Assembly: GCA_963783505.1 (NCBI GenBank)
Contig: CAWAOP010000027.1
Span: forward strand, 164,975 to 228,974
Length of the DNA: 64,000 bases
Direction: 5' to 3'
Source of the DNA: BOG-224 sp963783505
GTDB lineage: Bacteria; Acidobacteriota; Terriglobia; Bryobacterales; Bryobacteraceae
Shown here one piece after another: positions 7,995-17,330 of the stretch. Every line of letters starts with the position of its first letter. Position 1 is the stretch's first letter. The position numbers and the translations under genes are program-made. The notes below the pieces were generated by a model. It worked only from the letters and a program-made list of their open reading frames with translations, was not told where the DNA came from and made no database searches.

Positions 7995-9376
7995 GACGAC
8001 GCTCGCTGACCGGGCCGCTGCTGCTTCTAGCCATCGGCGGCATGTTCTTGTGGCGCAACCTGCATCCGGATTCGGATATCTTCTCGCTTCTGTCCCTGTA
8101 CTGGCCCTTCATTCTGATTGCCTGGGGCCTGATGAGATTGGTGGAAGCCATGGTCTGGAGTCGCCAAGGCTGCAGCATTGGCTTCACGGGCGGCGAGGTA
8201 TTCCTGGTAATCCTGATCTGCATCGCCGGATCGGGCATATGGCATGCGCGACGCGCCGGAATCAACGCCGCGTTTTTCGACTTCAATCTCGGGGATTCGT
8301 ACGACTACCCGGTATCGGTAAGCGCCCCCGCCGCTTCCGTCAAGCGCATAGTTCTCGACAATCCGCGCGGCAATATCAAGGTGACCGGCGCCGATGTTGC
8401 GGAGGTTCGGGTCACCGGTCAAAAGTCGATCCGGTCCTACCGGCGCGAGGAAGCCGACCAGGCGAACGATCATACCCAAGTGGAATTGCAGCCCGAAGGC
8501 GACCGGCTGCTGATCCATACGAATCAGGAGCGCGTCTCCGACAATCAACGAATTTCGGACGACCTCGAAATAACCGTTCCGAATGGAATCTCCGTCGAGG
8601 CTCGCGGGACGTCGGGCGATTATGAGATCGCCGATATCTCGGGCGAAGTGCGGATCGCCTGCGATCACGGCGACGTGAGACTGACTCGCGTCGGCGGCGA
8701 CGCGCACCTTGAGATCGGCCGCAGCGAACTGATCCGCGCCCTCGGCGTCAAAGGAAACGTCGATCTGCAGGGCGAGGGATCGGATATCGACATTGAAGAC
8801 GTCGGCGGGCAGGTCACCATCAACGGAGCCTACCGGGGCACGCTCGATTTTCAGAACCTGGCCAAGCCTTTGCAGGTAGAGGGCATCCGCAACACGCAGG
8901 TTCGCGTGCAAGCGGTGCCCGGCCGCATCGACATGGACCTCAGCCAGTTCACCGGCCAGAACCTTGTCGGTCCGGTCCACCTGGTGACCAGCTCTCGCGA
9001 TGTCAAGCTCGAACAGTTCACCGCCTCGCTGGATCTGGAAGCCGACCACGGCGATATCGAGCTGAGCCCTGGGAAGCTCCCGCTGCCTTCTATTGACGCG
9101 CGATCCAGCGCCGGCCAGATCGATCTGTCGTTGCCTCCTTCGGCCGCGTTCGACCTTCAGGCGGAGGCCGAAAACGGCGACGCCGAGAATGACTTCGGGC
9201 CGCAGATCCGGAAAGATGTCGAAGGCCACACGGCCAAGCTCGCAGGCAAGACGGGCGATGGCCCCACGATTCGGCTGAACACGCGCCGCGGATCCATCAC
9301 CGTACGCAAACAGGACGCTACCGGCGCCACGGCCCCCGAGAAAGCTCCAAAGACGGGTTCGGGGTCCGCAATCTGA
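7991..9376 (+). CDS. LiaF-like membrane protein with DUF4097 beta-strand repeats
   Basis: A 461-residue protein. The N-terminus has LiaF-type membrane helices (SLTGPLLLLAIGGMFLWRN, YWPFILIAWGLMRLVEA, FLVILICIAGSGIW). From about residue 105 to 440 it shows a right-handed beta-solenoid of DUF4097 type with recurring strand units such as VLDNPRGNIKVTGAD, GVKGNVDLQGEGSDIDIEDV and TRRGSITVRKQD. The repeat domain would lie outside the cytoplasm. It is the last gene of the sigma/anti-sigma operon and the likely effector or sensor of envelope damage. Fusion of the LiaF-like membrane part with the adhesin-like part is seen in other bacteria; its ligand is unknown. Confidence 0.75.
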   Translation: MRRRSLTGPLLLLAIGGMFLWRNLHPDSDIFSLLSLYWPFILIAWGLMRLVEAMVWSRQGCSIGFTGGEVFLVILICIAGSGIWHARRAGINAAFFDFNLGDSYDYPVSVSAPAASVKRIVLDNPRGNIKVTGADVAEVRVTGQKSIRSYRREEADQANDHTQVELQPEGDRLLIHTNQERVSDNQRISDDLEITVPNGISVEARGTSGDYEIADISGEVRIACDHGDVRLTRVGGDAHLEIGRSELIRALGVKGNVDLQGEGSDIDIEDVGGQVTINGAYRGTLDFQNLAKPLQVEGIRNTQVRVQAVPGRIDMDLSQFTGQNLVGPVHLVTSSRDVKLEQFTASLDLEADHGDIELSPGKLPLPSIDARSSAGQIDLSLPPSAAFDLQAEAENGDAENDFGPQIRKDVEGHTAKLAGKTGDGPTIRLNTRRGSITVRKQDATGATAPEKAPKTGSGSAI

Positions 9377-9493
9377 GAAGCCGGGACGATGTAACGGAAC
9401 AGCCCAAAACCCCGGCCACGAATCGTGGCGCGCGCTTCCAGCGTGCCGTCTCGACATTCATGTCGAGATGTTTGGAATAGGGCAGTGATGTAG

Positions 9494-10870
9494 ATGGACC
9501 CTAGTTCAAGTGGCGCCGGTCGCTTCCGCCTGCCACTCTTTTCCCGGCAATCTCCAATTCCGCGCGGCGCCGCCGCTCCGCTCGTCACGCTCTTCCTGAT
9601 CAACGTCCTGAACTTCTACGACCGTCAGGCCCTCGGAGCCGTCACTGAGCCGTTGCGCCGCGAGTTCCATCTCTCCGACGCAAAACTTGGCGCCATCACC
9701 GCCGCATTCACCGTGCTGTACGCTTTGGCCGGCCTTCCATTAGGCAGGCTTGCCGACAAATGGAGCCGCCGAAATCTCCTGGCCTTGGGCGCCTTCGTGT
9801 GGGCTAGCCTGACAGGTCTCGGCGGCTTGGCCCGCAGCTACGCAACCCTGCTCGTGACTCGGCTGGGCGTAGGCATTGGCGAAGCGACCTGCGCTCCCGC
9901 GGCGACAAGCTGGATCGGCGACCTCGTCCCACCCGAACACCGCGCGCAAGCCATGGCGTGGTTTATGTCGGCAGTCCCTCTGGGAGGAATGCTCAGCTTC
10001 GCGGTTACCGGGCCAGTAGCGCAAGCCTGGGGATGGCGCATCGCGCTCGCGGTTGCAGCCCTTCCGGCCCTGGCTCTGGTTCCCGCGCTCCTCCGCCTGA
10101 CCGAGCCCACCCGCAACCCCCAAGTCCGCGCGCCAGCCGAGTGGGGCGGGCCCCCTGGTCCGCGGCCGGCCCCCCGGCCGGCCCCTTGTCCCCCTTCCCC
10201 CAGCCCCTGGCCCCCGGCTTTTTGGTGGATCGTCGCCTCCGGCGCAATCGTCAATTTCGCGCTCTATAGTTACTCCACGTTCCTCCCCGCCTTCCTGACC
10301 CGTTTCCATAGCCAGTCGGTGGCGCGCGCCGGATTCTGGACCGGGATAGGCTCGGGACTCGCGGGCCTTGCGGGCGCGTTCGGCGCGGGCGCGCTCGGCG
10401 ATCGATCTGGGACGATGCCGGGCCGTTTCCGGTTGAACCTGGCAGCCGGAGCTGCGCTCGCGGCAGCGCCTTTGACGTTCTTCGCCGTGGCCCTGCCGGC
10501 CAATCAAACCGTTGCTGCCATTGCATTGATGATGTTGGGATACGGCCTCTTGCAGACTTACTATGGCTTGACGTACGCAGCCATTCAGGACATCGTCGCG
10601 CCCGAGGCTCGCGGCGCGGCAATGGGAACCTACTTCATGGCCATGTACCTTTGTGGCGCCTCATTCGGACCGCTGATAACGGGAGGCCTAAGCGATCATT
10701 TCGCGCGCGCCGCGGCCGGAGCCGGTCCCGTTTCCGAAGCCGCTCGCGCTCTGGGCCTCAGGCAATCGTTGTACGTGATCCCTGCGTTCTCGCTGGCTCT
10801 GGCTGCGGTGTTGTGGACCGCCGCGCGCTCCCACGAGAGTGCGAATGACGATGCCGCCGAGATGCGCTGA
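9494..10870 (+). CDS. MFS transporter, spinster-like
   Basis: A 458-residue major facilitator with about 12 helices. The N-terminal signature VTLFLINVLNFYDRQALG and the motif A GRLADKWSRR after helix 2, plus GVGIGEATCAPAATSWIGDLVPP, match the spinster-like group often annotated as sugar-phosphate or organic acid transporters. The central cytoplasmic loop is unusually Pro-rich (PGPRPAPRPAPCPPSPSP), encoded by a GC-extreme stretch at about 10145-10215. The substrate cannot be predicted. It is a single gene, convergent with the membrane protein gene at 10916. Confidence 0.85.
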   Translation: MDPSSSGAGRFRLPLFSRQSPIPRGAAAPLVTLFLINVLNFYDRQALGAVTEPLRREFHLSDAKLGAITAAFTVLYALAGLPLGRLADKWSRRNLLALGAFVWASLTGLGGLARSYATLLVTRLGVGIGEATCAPAATSWIGDLVPPEHRAQAMAWFMSAVPLGGMLSFAVTGPVAQAWGWRIALAVAALPALALVPALLRLTEPTRNPQVRAPAEWGGPPGPRPAPRPAPCPPSPSPWPPAFWWIVASGAIVNFALYSYSTFLPAFLTRFHSQSVARAGFWTGIGSGLAGLAGAFGAGALGDRSGTMPGRFRLNLAAGAALAAAPLTFFAVALPANQTVAAIALMMLGYGLLQTYYGLTYAAIQDIVAPEARGAAMGTYFMAMYLCGASFGPLITGGLSDHFARAAAGAGPVSEAARALGLRQSLYVIPAFSLALAAVLWTAARSHESANDDAAEMR

Positions 10871-10915
10871 CCGGGCACAGCGCTATCTCCCGAGAAGATC
10901 GCGGCCAATCCAGGA

Positions 10916-12415
10916 TCATTCCGCCTGGCGTCGTCCCGAATGCGCCGCCGCTGTTTTTCGCACCTTCAGCGAGCCGTCCGAAAAGTAATCGACAAAGTAC
11001 TTCTCTTCCGGATCGCGCTCGTAGAGCGAGAGAAGTTCGCTTTCGGGTTTCTGAAAGATACAGGTAACCGTTTCCCGATTGAGCAAGCTCAGGAAATCGC
11101 AGGGCCCGGCGGTAAACAACCACGGCGTCTCCTGCCCGTGATTCAGGTACACGTGCGCTCCTGGGCCAACCCCGTAAAGCGTCGCCGCCGCGTCTCGGGC
11201 CGTCCGCGCGGCGGTGCTCCGAACCATGCGGCCGAATGCGGCTCGGTTGTGAAAGTAAGCTCCTTGGCTATGGAGGAGCGCCAATAGCATCAAGGCCAGC
11301 GCCGCGCCCGCCTTGAACATCCATTGCGGCCTGTCTCCCTTGAAGATCGCTCCGGCTATTTCCTCGATCGCGAGGCAGCCGGCGGCCATCAGGAAGATCT
11401 GGGGCCCATAAACGTAGTACGGGGCGCGGATATGCGGCAGCACGCTTACGGGGAGCAGCAACACCGCATAACACGACAAGCTGAATAGAACAGCCGCACG
11501 CCGCCGGACCAATCCGTAAGTCAGAATCGCTCCCAGTCCAAGCAGCGGCAGAAACCGCCATCCCGGATCGAAAAGCCCTTCCGCCCCAAAAATCAGAGCC
11601 GTATAGTACGACAGCGAGGCCAGGATCGTGCTTGCGTTTACGTCAATAGAGTATGGACCGCTCGTTCCGACCTCCGCCGCCAGGCTCGGGAGGAGCGTGG
11701 CATACCGAACGGCGAATATCGCCGCTATTGCATAATGAGGCCACAGCCGGCGAGCGGCGGAAGCCAAGGCCGTTCTCATGGATAGCCGCCTCTCCGTGCA
11801 AATAAGCAACAGCGTGAAGAGAACGGGGGCGGCAATCGCGAATTCCTTGGTTCGGAGCGCCAGGAAGAAAAACGCCGCGCTGGCGGCGGTTCCCCGCCAG
11901 CCGCCGGCCAGCAGCGATAACATGCCGGCCAGCAGGAAGAACGTGCAGATAACGTCGAAGGACGCCCCGATATAACTGGCGGATTGCGCGGTGGTGCTGA
12001 GACAGCCGAGGACCGCCACTCCTGCGATGCTCAGCGCGGCGCCCACGCCAATCCGGCGAAACAAAAGATACGCCAGGGCCAGGTTCGCAAAGTGAAATGG
12101 GAGAAACCAGCCGAGCGAAGCCGTGTAGTCGAATCCGAAGTGGGCGAACAGGACTCGCTCAAACAGGACCCCGACGGGCCGGTCGTTGTACATCAATTGT
12201 GGGAGCACGGTCAGCCCGTACGCGTACGATTTGCCGATAAAGGAGTGGAGATTTCCTATCTCGTCGGCAACTAGCACCGCGCCCGGCTGAATAGCCCAAC
12301 CGATGCCTCTCCAACAGAGCAGCAGCGATACGGCGCCCAGGGCCAGGTGGACTGCCCTTTCCAGTGTCCGCGAGTCCGAACCGATGCGTCGGAAGGGGCT
12401 GGGCAAGTGTCCCAC
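10916..12415 (-). CDS. Polytopic membrane protein, GT-C-like
   Basis: A 499-residue protein with 10 or more hydrophobic helices and an early loop with Asp/Glu (VADEIGNLHSF near 49-59), the position where GT-C glycosyltransferases carry their catalytic acidic motif. Helical segments include LALGAVSLLLCWRGIGWA, FHFANLALAYLLFRRIGVGAAL and AALALMLLALLHSQGA; a soluble C-terminal domain of about 100 residues follows. It may be a lipid-linked sugar transferase, but no family motif is decisive and it could be an unassigned membrane protein. The 237 bp between it and purE contain no recognisable gene. Confidence 0.6.
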   Translation of the reverse strand: MGHLPSPFRRIGSDSRTLERAVHLALGAVSLLLCWRGIGWAIQPGAVLVADEIGNLHSFIGKSYAYGLTVLPQLMYNDRPVGVLFERVLFAHFGFDYTASLGWFLPFHFANLALAYLLFRRIGVGAALSIAGVAVLGCLSTTAQSASYIGASFDVICTFFLLAGMLSLLAGGWRGTAASAAFFFLALRTKEFAIAAPVLFTLLLICTERRLSMRTALASAARRLWPHYAIAAIFAVRYATLLPSLAAEVGTSGPYSIDVNASTILASLSYYTALIFGAEGLFDPGWRFLPLLGLGAILTYGLVRRRAAVLFSLSCYAVLLLPVSVLPHIRAPYYVYGPQIFLMAAGCLAIEEIAGAIFKGDRPQWMFKAGAALALMLLALLHSQGAYFHNRAAFGRMVRSTAARTARDAAATLYGVGPGAHVYLNHGQETPWLFTAGPCDFLSLLNRETVTCIFQKPESELLSLYERDPEEKYFVDYFSDGSLKVRKTAAAHSGRRQAE

Positions 12416-12652
12416 TGAGAACCTCCGCTCCGAATGACAGAATGAACATCGAACCGGATACTCCGTTGGGGACTATCCGCAAGATAGATTCTCCGGCATC
12501 TCAGGCGCCGGCGCAAGGCCGCTTGACAGCGATCTTGAGTTTGGCCTCTCGCCTGCCGTTTTCTCCACGCGCGGTCGCGCCGGTTGCGGCCGCTCCCCTG
12601 GACGTTCTTTCGCGGCGCGGCGCCCAATGGACCAGCCGGGGCTGGCGCGGCG

Positions 12653-13141
12653 CTAAAGCAGCGCCGAGTCTTTCAGAACTTTCTCTTTTTGTTCCGCGCG
12701 GAAGCTGCGCAGTCTTTCGCGCAATTCCGGACGGCTATTGGCCAGCATGGCCACGGCCAGTAGCGCGGCGTTGCGCGCGCCCGCCGCGCCGATCGCCAGC
12801 GTTCCCACCGGAATCCCCGCAGGCATCTGAACCGTCGAGAGCAGCGAGTCCAGTCCCTTCAGCGCGCCGCTTTCCATGGGCACGCCCAGCACCGGCAAGA
12901 TCGTATGCGCGGCGCACACGCCCGCTAAGTGCGCGGCTCCGCCCGCCGCGGCGATGATCACCTCGAACCCGTTCGATTCCGCCGCGCCAACGTACGCCGC
13001 GGTTTCCGCGGGTGTGCGGTGCGCCGAGAGGACCCGGCATTCGTGAGGTACTCCGAATTTCGTCAGCTCGACGGAGGACTGGCGCATCACCTCCCAGTCC
13101 GACTTGCTCCCCATGATGATGGCTACCAGCGGCGAGCTCAT
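12653..13141 (-). CDS. purE: 5-(carboxyamino)imidazole ribonucleotide mutase PurE
   Basis: A 162-residue class I PurE, which converts N5-CAIR to CAIR in purine synthesis. Diagnostic motifs are GSKSDWEVM at the N-terminus, SAHRTP near residue 43, AAAGGAAHLAGV near 85 and the LLSTVQMPAGIPVGTLAIG phosphate-binding region. The length is typical. purK, the usual partner, is not in the window. The SDR gene lies upstream on the same strand with a 65-bp gap. Confidence 0.96.
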   Translation of the reverse strand: MSSPLVAIIMGSKSDWEVMRQSSVELTKFGVPHECRVLSAHRTPAETAAYVGAAESNGFEVIIAAAGGAAHLAGVCAAHTILPVLGVPMESGALKGLDSLLSTVQMPAGIPVGTLAIGAAGARNAALLAVAMLANSRPELRERLRSFRAEQKEKVLKDSALL

Positions 13142-13206
13142 CTCTCGATTCTCCCACGAGCAATCATTCTTCAGCCTTCAGCCCTCAGCCTCCTTACTCC
13201 CGTCCT

Positions 13207-14040
13207 TCAGAAATGCAACCCGCCCCCGCACAACAACGTCTCTCCCGTCACGTAATCGGAGAGTGGAGAGCAGAAGAACAGCACCGCGTTAGCGGCTTCT
13301 TCCGGCGTTCCGAGGCGGCCGAGGGGACATGCATTCTTCGCCCATTCCAGCGTCTTCGGTTGCGCGCCCACCGGAACCTTGCGTCCCTGAACTTCCACTA
13401 TGGGCGGCCCGTCGGGAGTAATGGGAAGAACCAGCCGGGTCTCGATGATCCCGAATCCCACGACATTCACGTTGACGTTATATCGTCCCCACTCCTTCGC
13501 CATGGTCTTCGTCAATCCGATCACGCCGGCCTTCGCCGATGAATAGGCTGCCTGTCCCGCCCCGCCGTCGATTCCCGCCACGGACGTAATGTTCACCACC
13601 TTGCGCATCACGCGTTTTCGCTCGGCAATCTCGCGCTTGGCTGTTTCGCGGATCCACGCCGAAGCTGCCCGCAAGATACGAAACGGCGCCACCAGATGGA
13701 CGTTGAGCATGGTTTGGAATTGCTCGTCCGTCATTTTCTGGATCACGGTATCCCAGGTGTAGCCGGCGTTGTTCACGATGATGTCGAGCGAGCCGAAGCG
13801 CTCGATCGTCGCATCCACCAGCCTCTGCGGCAGCGCCGGGTCCGTGATGTCGCCCGCAAGCGCTGCGGCCTCTCCACCCGATGCCGCAATCATGGCTTCC
13901 GTCTCTGACGCCGGCCCGGCGTCCAGATCGTTGACCATCACGGAAGCGCCCCAATCGGCAAGAGTCCTCGCGATGGCCCGCCCGATCCCGCGCCCGGCGC
14001 CCGTGACGAGCGCAGTCCTTCCGGCGAGCGTAAACGGCAT
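13207..14040 (-). CDS. SDR-family oxidoreductase (FabG-like)
   Basis: A 277-residue classical short-chain dehydrogenase. TGAGRGIG at 13-20 binds NAD(P), NNAG is at 90-93, Ser153, Tyr166 and Lys170 (YSSAK) form the catalytic set. It resembles FabG 3-oxoacyl-ACP reductases but carries extra loops (residues 130-148, very Arg/Lys-rich) and is longer than FabG (about 245), so the substrate is uncertain. Asp38 after the second strand (VMVNDLD) suggests preference for NAD over NADP. Confidence 0.85.
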   Translation of the reverse strand: MPFTLAGRTALVTGAGRGIGRAIARTLADWGASVMVNDLDAGPASETEAMIAASGGEAAALAGDITDPALPQRLVDATIERFGSLDIIVNNAGYTWDTVIQKMTDEQFQTMLNVHLVAPFRILRAASAWIRETAKREIAERKRVMRKVVNITSVAGIDGGAGQAAYSSAKAGVIGLTKTMAKEWGRYNVNVNVVGFGIIETRLVLPITPDGPPIVEVQGRKVPVGAQPKTLEWAKNACPLGRLGTPEEAANAVLFFCSPLSDYVTGETLLCGGGLHF

Positions 14041-14182
14041 GTCGATGTCCCCCGAATCATCTTAGTACGGACGCCTCCGATTCCGGGGGCAACATGTCCT
14101 GTACGGGCAGACCGCGGGGTATCCGGCGAAGGCGTAGAAGCGCGATGAGTGAAAGGGCGCCGGACTGTGACAGAATGTCGTC

Positions 14183-14389
14183 ATGAAGAGACCGTTCGCC
14201 GCAACAGTCTGGCGCGAAGGGGATTGGTTCGTGTCGCAGTGCCTGGAGATAGACGTCGCCAGCCAAGGCCGAACAGAGGAAGAAGCGCTTCGCAACTTGC
14301 GCGAGGCCTTGGAACTCCACTTCGAACCGCCGCGGGCAACGCGGCTTCCTGAAGTTCGAACAGTCGAGGTTGAGGTTGGGGCGGCTTAG
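14183..14389 (+). CDS. HicB-family antitoxin
   Basis: A 68-residue protein with the HicB partial RNase-H-like fold: FAATVWREGDWFVSQCLEIDVASQGRTEEEALRNLREALELHF. This matches the short HicB-like antitoxins that lack a C-terminal DNA-binding domain. It overlaps the downstream HicA-like gene, indicating translational coupling. The order (antitoxin first) is the reverse of canonical hicA-hicB. Confidence 0.82.
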   Translation: MKRPFAATVWREGDWFVSQCLEIDVASQGRTEEEALRNLREALELHFEPPRATRLPEVRTVEVEVGAA

Positions 14390-14606
14390 CCCTCAGCCCA
14401 ACCGCGAGGTCAAGCGCCGGCTTGAGGCGGTCGGATTCGTCGAGGTCAGCCAAAAGGGCAGCCACATCAAGTTCGTGAGGCGGCTCGGCCACATTGTCGA
14501 TACCGCCATCGTGCCACGAAAACATGAGATCCCCGTTGGCACACTGCGCAGCATACTAAGCCAGGCGCACATCGATCCGGAAGACTGGGACGCCGAGGTG
14601 CGTTAA
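14370..14606 (+). CDS. HicA-family mRNA interferase toxin
   Basis: A 78-residue double-stranded-RNA-binding-like HicA toxin. It has the conserved pattern EVKRRLEAVGFVEVSQKGSH with the catalytic His in GSHIKFVR, followed by IVPRKHEIPVGTLRSILSQA. The start is a TTG at 14370 (or TTG at 14376) inside the end of hicB, giving about 20 bp overlap. It would cleave mRNA on the ribosome when HicB is lost. The stop overlaps the ATG of the next, XRE-like gene (TAATG). Confidence 0.82.
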   Translation: MRLGRLSPQPNREVKRRLEAVGFVEVSQKGSHIKFVRRLGHIVDTAIVPRKHEIPVGTLRSILSQAHIDPEDWDAEVR

Positions 14607-14897
14607 TGACCAAAGTGAAAGACCTTCATAAGAAGTGGATGAAGAACCCGGAGTACCGCCGCGCCCACGCTGCGCTTGCTCCGGAGTTCGAGCTTCGCGC
14701 GGGCGGTGATTCGAGCCCGCGTGCAAGCTGGACTCACCCAGGAGCAACCGGCCAAGCGCATGGACACAAGCCAGTCCGTGATAGCGCGGCTGGAAGGCGG
14801 CCGCGCCAGACCCTCCACGCGAACTCTAGAGCGCCTTGCCGCAGCCACTAAATCCCGCCTTGTGGTGAGCTTTGAACCGGCGGCTGCGGCGAGATGA
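14606..14897 (+). pseudogene. XRE-type HTH regulator/antitoxin, one-base frameshift
   Basis: Two overlapping frames join into one protein. The first frame gives MTKVKDLHKKWMKNPEYRRA up to EFEL (to about 14695); the second gives RAVIRARVQAGLTQEQ, an HTH with QSVIARLEGGRARPS and the tail RLVVSFEP (to 14897). Removing one base at about 14694-14698 restores a typical HigA/XRE antitoxin of about 96 residues. It starts at the hicA stop and so forms the third gene of the cassette. The shift may be a true mutation or a base-calling error. Confidence 0.7.
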
Positions 14898-14974
14898 ACG
14901 GCGGATAACGGCTTAATCCCAATACCGTTCATTGAACGCCGTGGCGCGGGCTGTCAAGCCTGCAGAGCCGAGAG

Positions 14975-14988
14975 TCCGAACTCCTGAT
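14975..14988 (+). repeat. IS left terminal inverted repeat
   Basis: 14-bp TCCGAACTCCTGAT, the exact reverse complement of 17331-17344. Confidence 0.8.
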
Positions 14989-15056
14989 GTCGCCCCGTGA
15001 TTTTTTGGGGACGGGGAAAATGACTCGACCCAAACCGGTTCCGAACGGGCGCTTGC

Positions 15057-17320
15057 ATGGGCGGGCGAGGCAAGGGAAACTGGGCCATGCCCCAGCTTCA
15101 GTTGCCGATCTTTCCGGACGGTCTGACCCCGATCAATGAAGACCTGGCCTTCCAACGGGAGGGAGGGAAGGTGGTGTACTTCCATGGGCTGCTTCCGGTG
15201 TTTCAGCACGACGACCGGGATTTGAAAAGCTTCCGGATGTTCACCAGTCAGTTGATCGCCAATGGGACGGTGCGGCAGCGAGATATCGTGCAGGCGTTTG
15301 GAGTGCCGCTGGCGACGGTGAAACGGTACACGAAAGTGCATCGCGAACACGGGAGCGCCGGGTTCTTCCGGACGCCGCGACGGCGTTCGGCCAGCGTGCT
15401 CACGCCGGAAGTGAAGCAGCGGGCGCAGACGCTGTTGGACGAGGGCCAGAGCGTGCCGGAGGTGAGTCGCGAAGTGCAAGTGGCGGGGAATACGCTGCAC
15501 AAGGCGATTGCCGGCGGGGCGCTTGCACGCGCAAAAAAAAAGCGCGCACGGGCGTCGTCGCACCTTCCAGCGGCAAAAGCGAGCGCAGCCAAGCCGACAG
15601 CATAGCGCCGATGGGCTATGGGGCGACGCGTTCGCTGGAACGGGTGGCGGCGGCGATGGGCGCGCTGGAAGCAGCGCCGATCGTGTTCGAGCCGGCGCGG
15701 GACATCCCGCAAGGGGGCGTGTTGTTGGCGCTGCCGGCGCTGTTGGCGGTCGGACTGCTGCGCCACAGCCTGGAGATGTATGCGTTGCCGGCGGGTTTCT
15801 ACGGCCTCGGCAGCGTGTTCCTGGTGCTGGCGCTGATGGCGCTGGCGCGCATTCCCAGCCTGGAACAGTTACGCTACGCGGCGGCGGGAGAGTGGGGGAA
15901 TCTGCTGGGGTTGGACCGGATTCCGGAAGTGCGCACACTGCGCGAGAAAGTGAAGTTGCTGTGCGCCGAGCAGGGCCGGGCGGCGCGCTGGAACGCGGCC
16001 TTGGCCCAGGACTGGATCGGCGAACACGAGCGACGGCAGCACGGGCTGGCGTTTTACATTGACGGCCACGTGCGGGTGTACCATGGCGAGTTGACCGCGC
16101 TGCCGCGCCATTATGTGGCGCGCGAGCGTTTGTATCTGCGCGCCACGGTGGATTACTGGATCAATGCCCTGGACGGGCAGCCGTTCTTCTATATCAACCA
16201 GGAAGTGGATCACGGCTTGGTGGCCGCTTTGCGCGACGAACTGCGTGCCGTGGCTGGAAGCCCACGCCCCGGTTTCCGAGGAACACCAGCGGCGCATGGC
16301 GGCCGATCCGCGCCTGCCGCGCTTCACCCTGATCTTCGATCGCGAGGGCTACAGTCCGGAGTTGTTTCTGGAACTGCAAAAGAACCGCATCGCGGCGCTC
16401 ACCTACCACCGCTACCCGGAGGAGGACTGGCCTCTGGAGGAATTTCAGGAGCAGGCCGTGAAACTGGCCAACGGCGCAACGGTGCGGGTGAAACTGGCCG
16501 AGCGGGGGACGAAGGTGGGGAAGCGGCCCTGGTTGTGGGCGCGGGAGGTGCGCCGGTTGGTGGACGGCAACCGTCAGATTTCCATGGTGAGCACGCATTT
16601 TGCGGGCGACGCAGCTTCCTTGGCGGCGGCGCTGATGGCCCGCTGGTCGCAGGAAAACTTCTTCAAATATATGCGCGAACACTATGGTTTGGACGCCCTG
16701 GCGGAGTACGGAACCGAAACGATTCCTGCCACCGTGACCGTGCTCAATCCCGTCTGGCGGAACCTCAACCGTGAGGTGCGGAAGAAGCTGGCCGAACTGA
16801 AGAACTGCCGCCAGAGCCAGCAGAGCGTCCCTTTAGACCAGACCCTTTCCGAGTCCGTCATGCGGCATTATGAGCAGCGCCAAGGGCAACTGCAGGAGGA
16901 GATCGAATCCCGCGAGCGGCAACTGGAGACGCTGAAAAAGCAACGCAAGGCCACGCCGCGTCACATTCCCGTGCAGGATCTGCGGAGGAGGACCGCTTCA
17001 CGCGCTTGCGCGTGGAGAGAAAACACTTCACCGACACGATCAAGATGATCGCCTATCGAGCCGAAACCAGCATGGCCTCGATCCTGCGGGAGAAGCTGGC
17101 GCGCGGTGACGATGCCCGCGCCCTGCTACGCCAGATCTATGACACCGAGGTCGATCTGCTTCCCGACGAGCAGGCCAAAACACTGACCGTATCCTTGCAT
17201 CATCTGACGCAAGCCGCCCATGACGAAGTGGTCCGGCATCTCTGCGACGAACTCAACGCCACCGAAACCACCTTCCCCGGCACGGACCTCCGATTGGTCT
17301 ACAAACTTGGCTCACCCTGA
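15057..17320 (+). pseudogene. DDE transposase read in four segments
   Basis: Segment 1 (15057-15605, 182 codons) is the DNA-binding part with an HTH (RQRDIVQAFGVPLATVKRYT). At a run of nine A (15533-15541) a -1 shift enters an open frame that continues through segment 2 with the first catalytic Asp (YIDGHVRVYHG). A +1 change near 16245-16255 leads into segment 3 with the second Asp (LIFDREGYS) and the Glu (QENFFKYM). Another change near 16980 leads to the C-terminus (VERKHFTDTIKMIAYRAE), stop at 17320. The A9 shift could be programmed; the other two lack a slippery run and look inactivating, or are sequence errors. The IS family was not recognised. Confidence 0.75.
15533..15541 (+). promoter_or_regulatory. 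A9 slippery run, candidate programmed -1 frameshift site
   Basis: Nine consecutive A in a GC-rich gene. A -1 slip moves from the first transposase frame, which stops at 15605, into an open frame that reads KKKARTGVVAPSSGK and continues into the catalytic domain without a stop. Such A-runs are used by several IS families to make the full transposase. Without the slip only a 182-residue DNA-binding fragment is made. Confidence 0.55.
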
Positions 17321-17330
17321 TTTCCCCGAG

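Noticed and set aside
8027..9457. 476-residue minus-strand frame
   Set aside because: It is antisense to the LiaF/DUF4097 gene whose strand repeats are clear; no start signal or motif.
14970..14976. Target-site duplication of the IS
   Set aside because: The GAGAGTC strings overlap the inverted repeat ends, so they cannot be told from the terminal sequence.
14913..15938. Minus-strand 341-residue frame in the insertion sequence
   Set aside because: Pro/Arg-rich antisense to the transposase.
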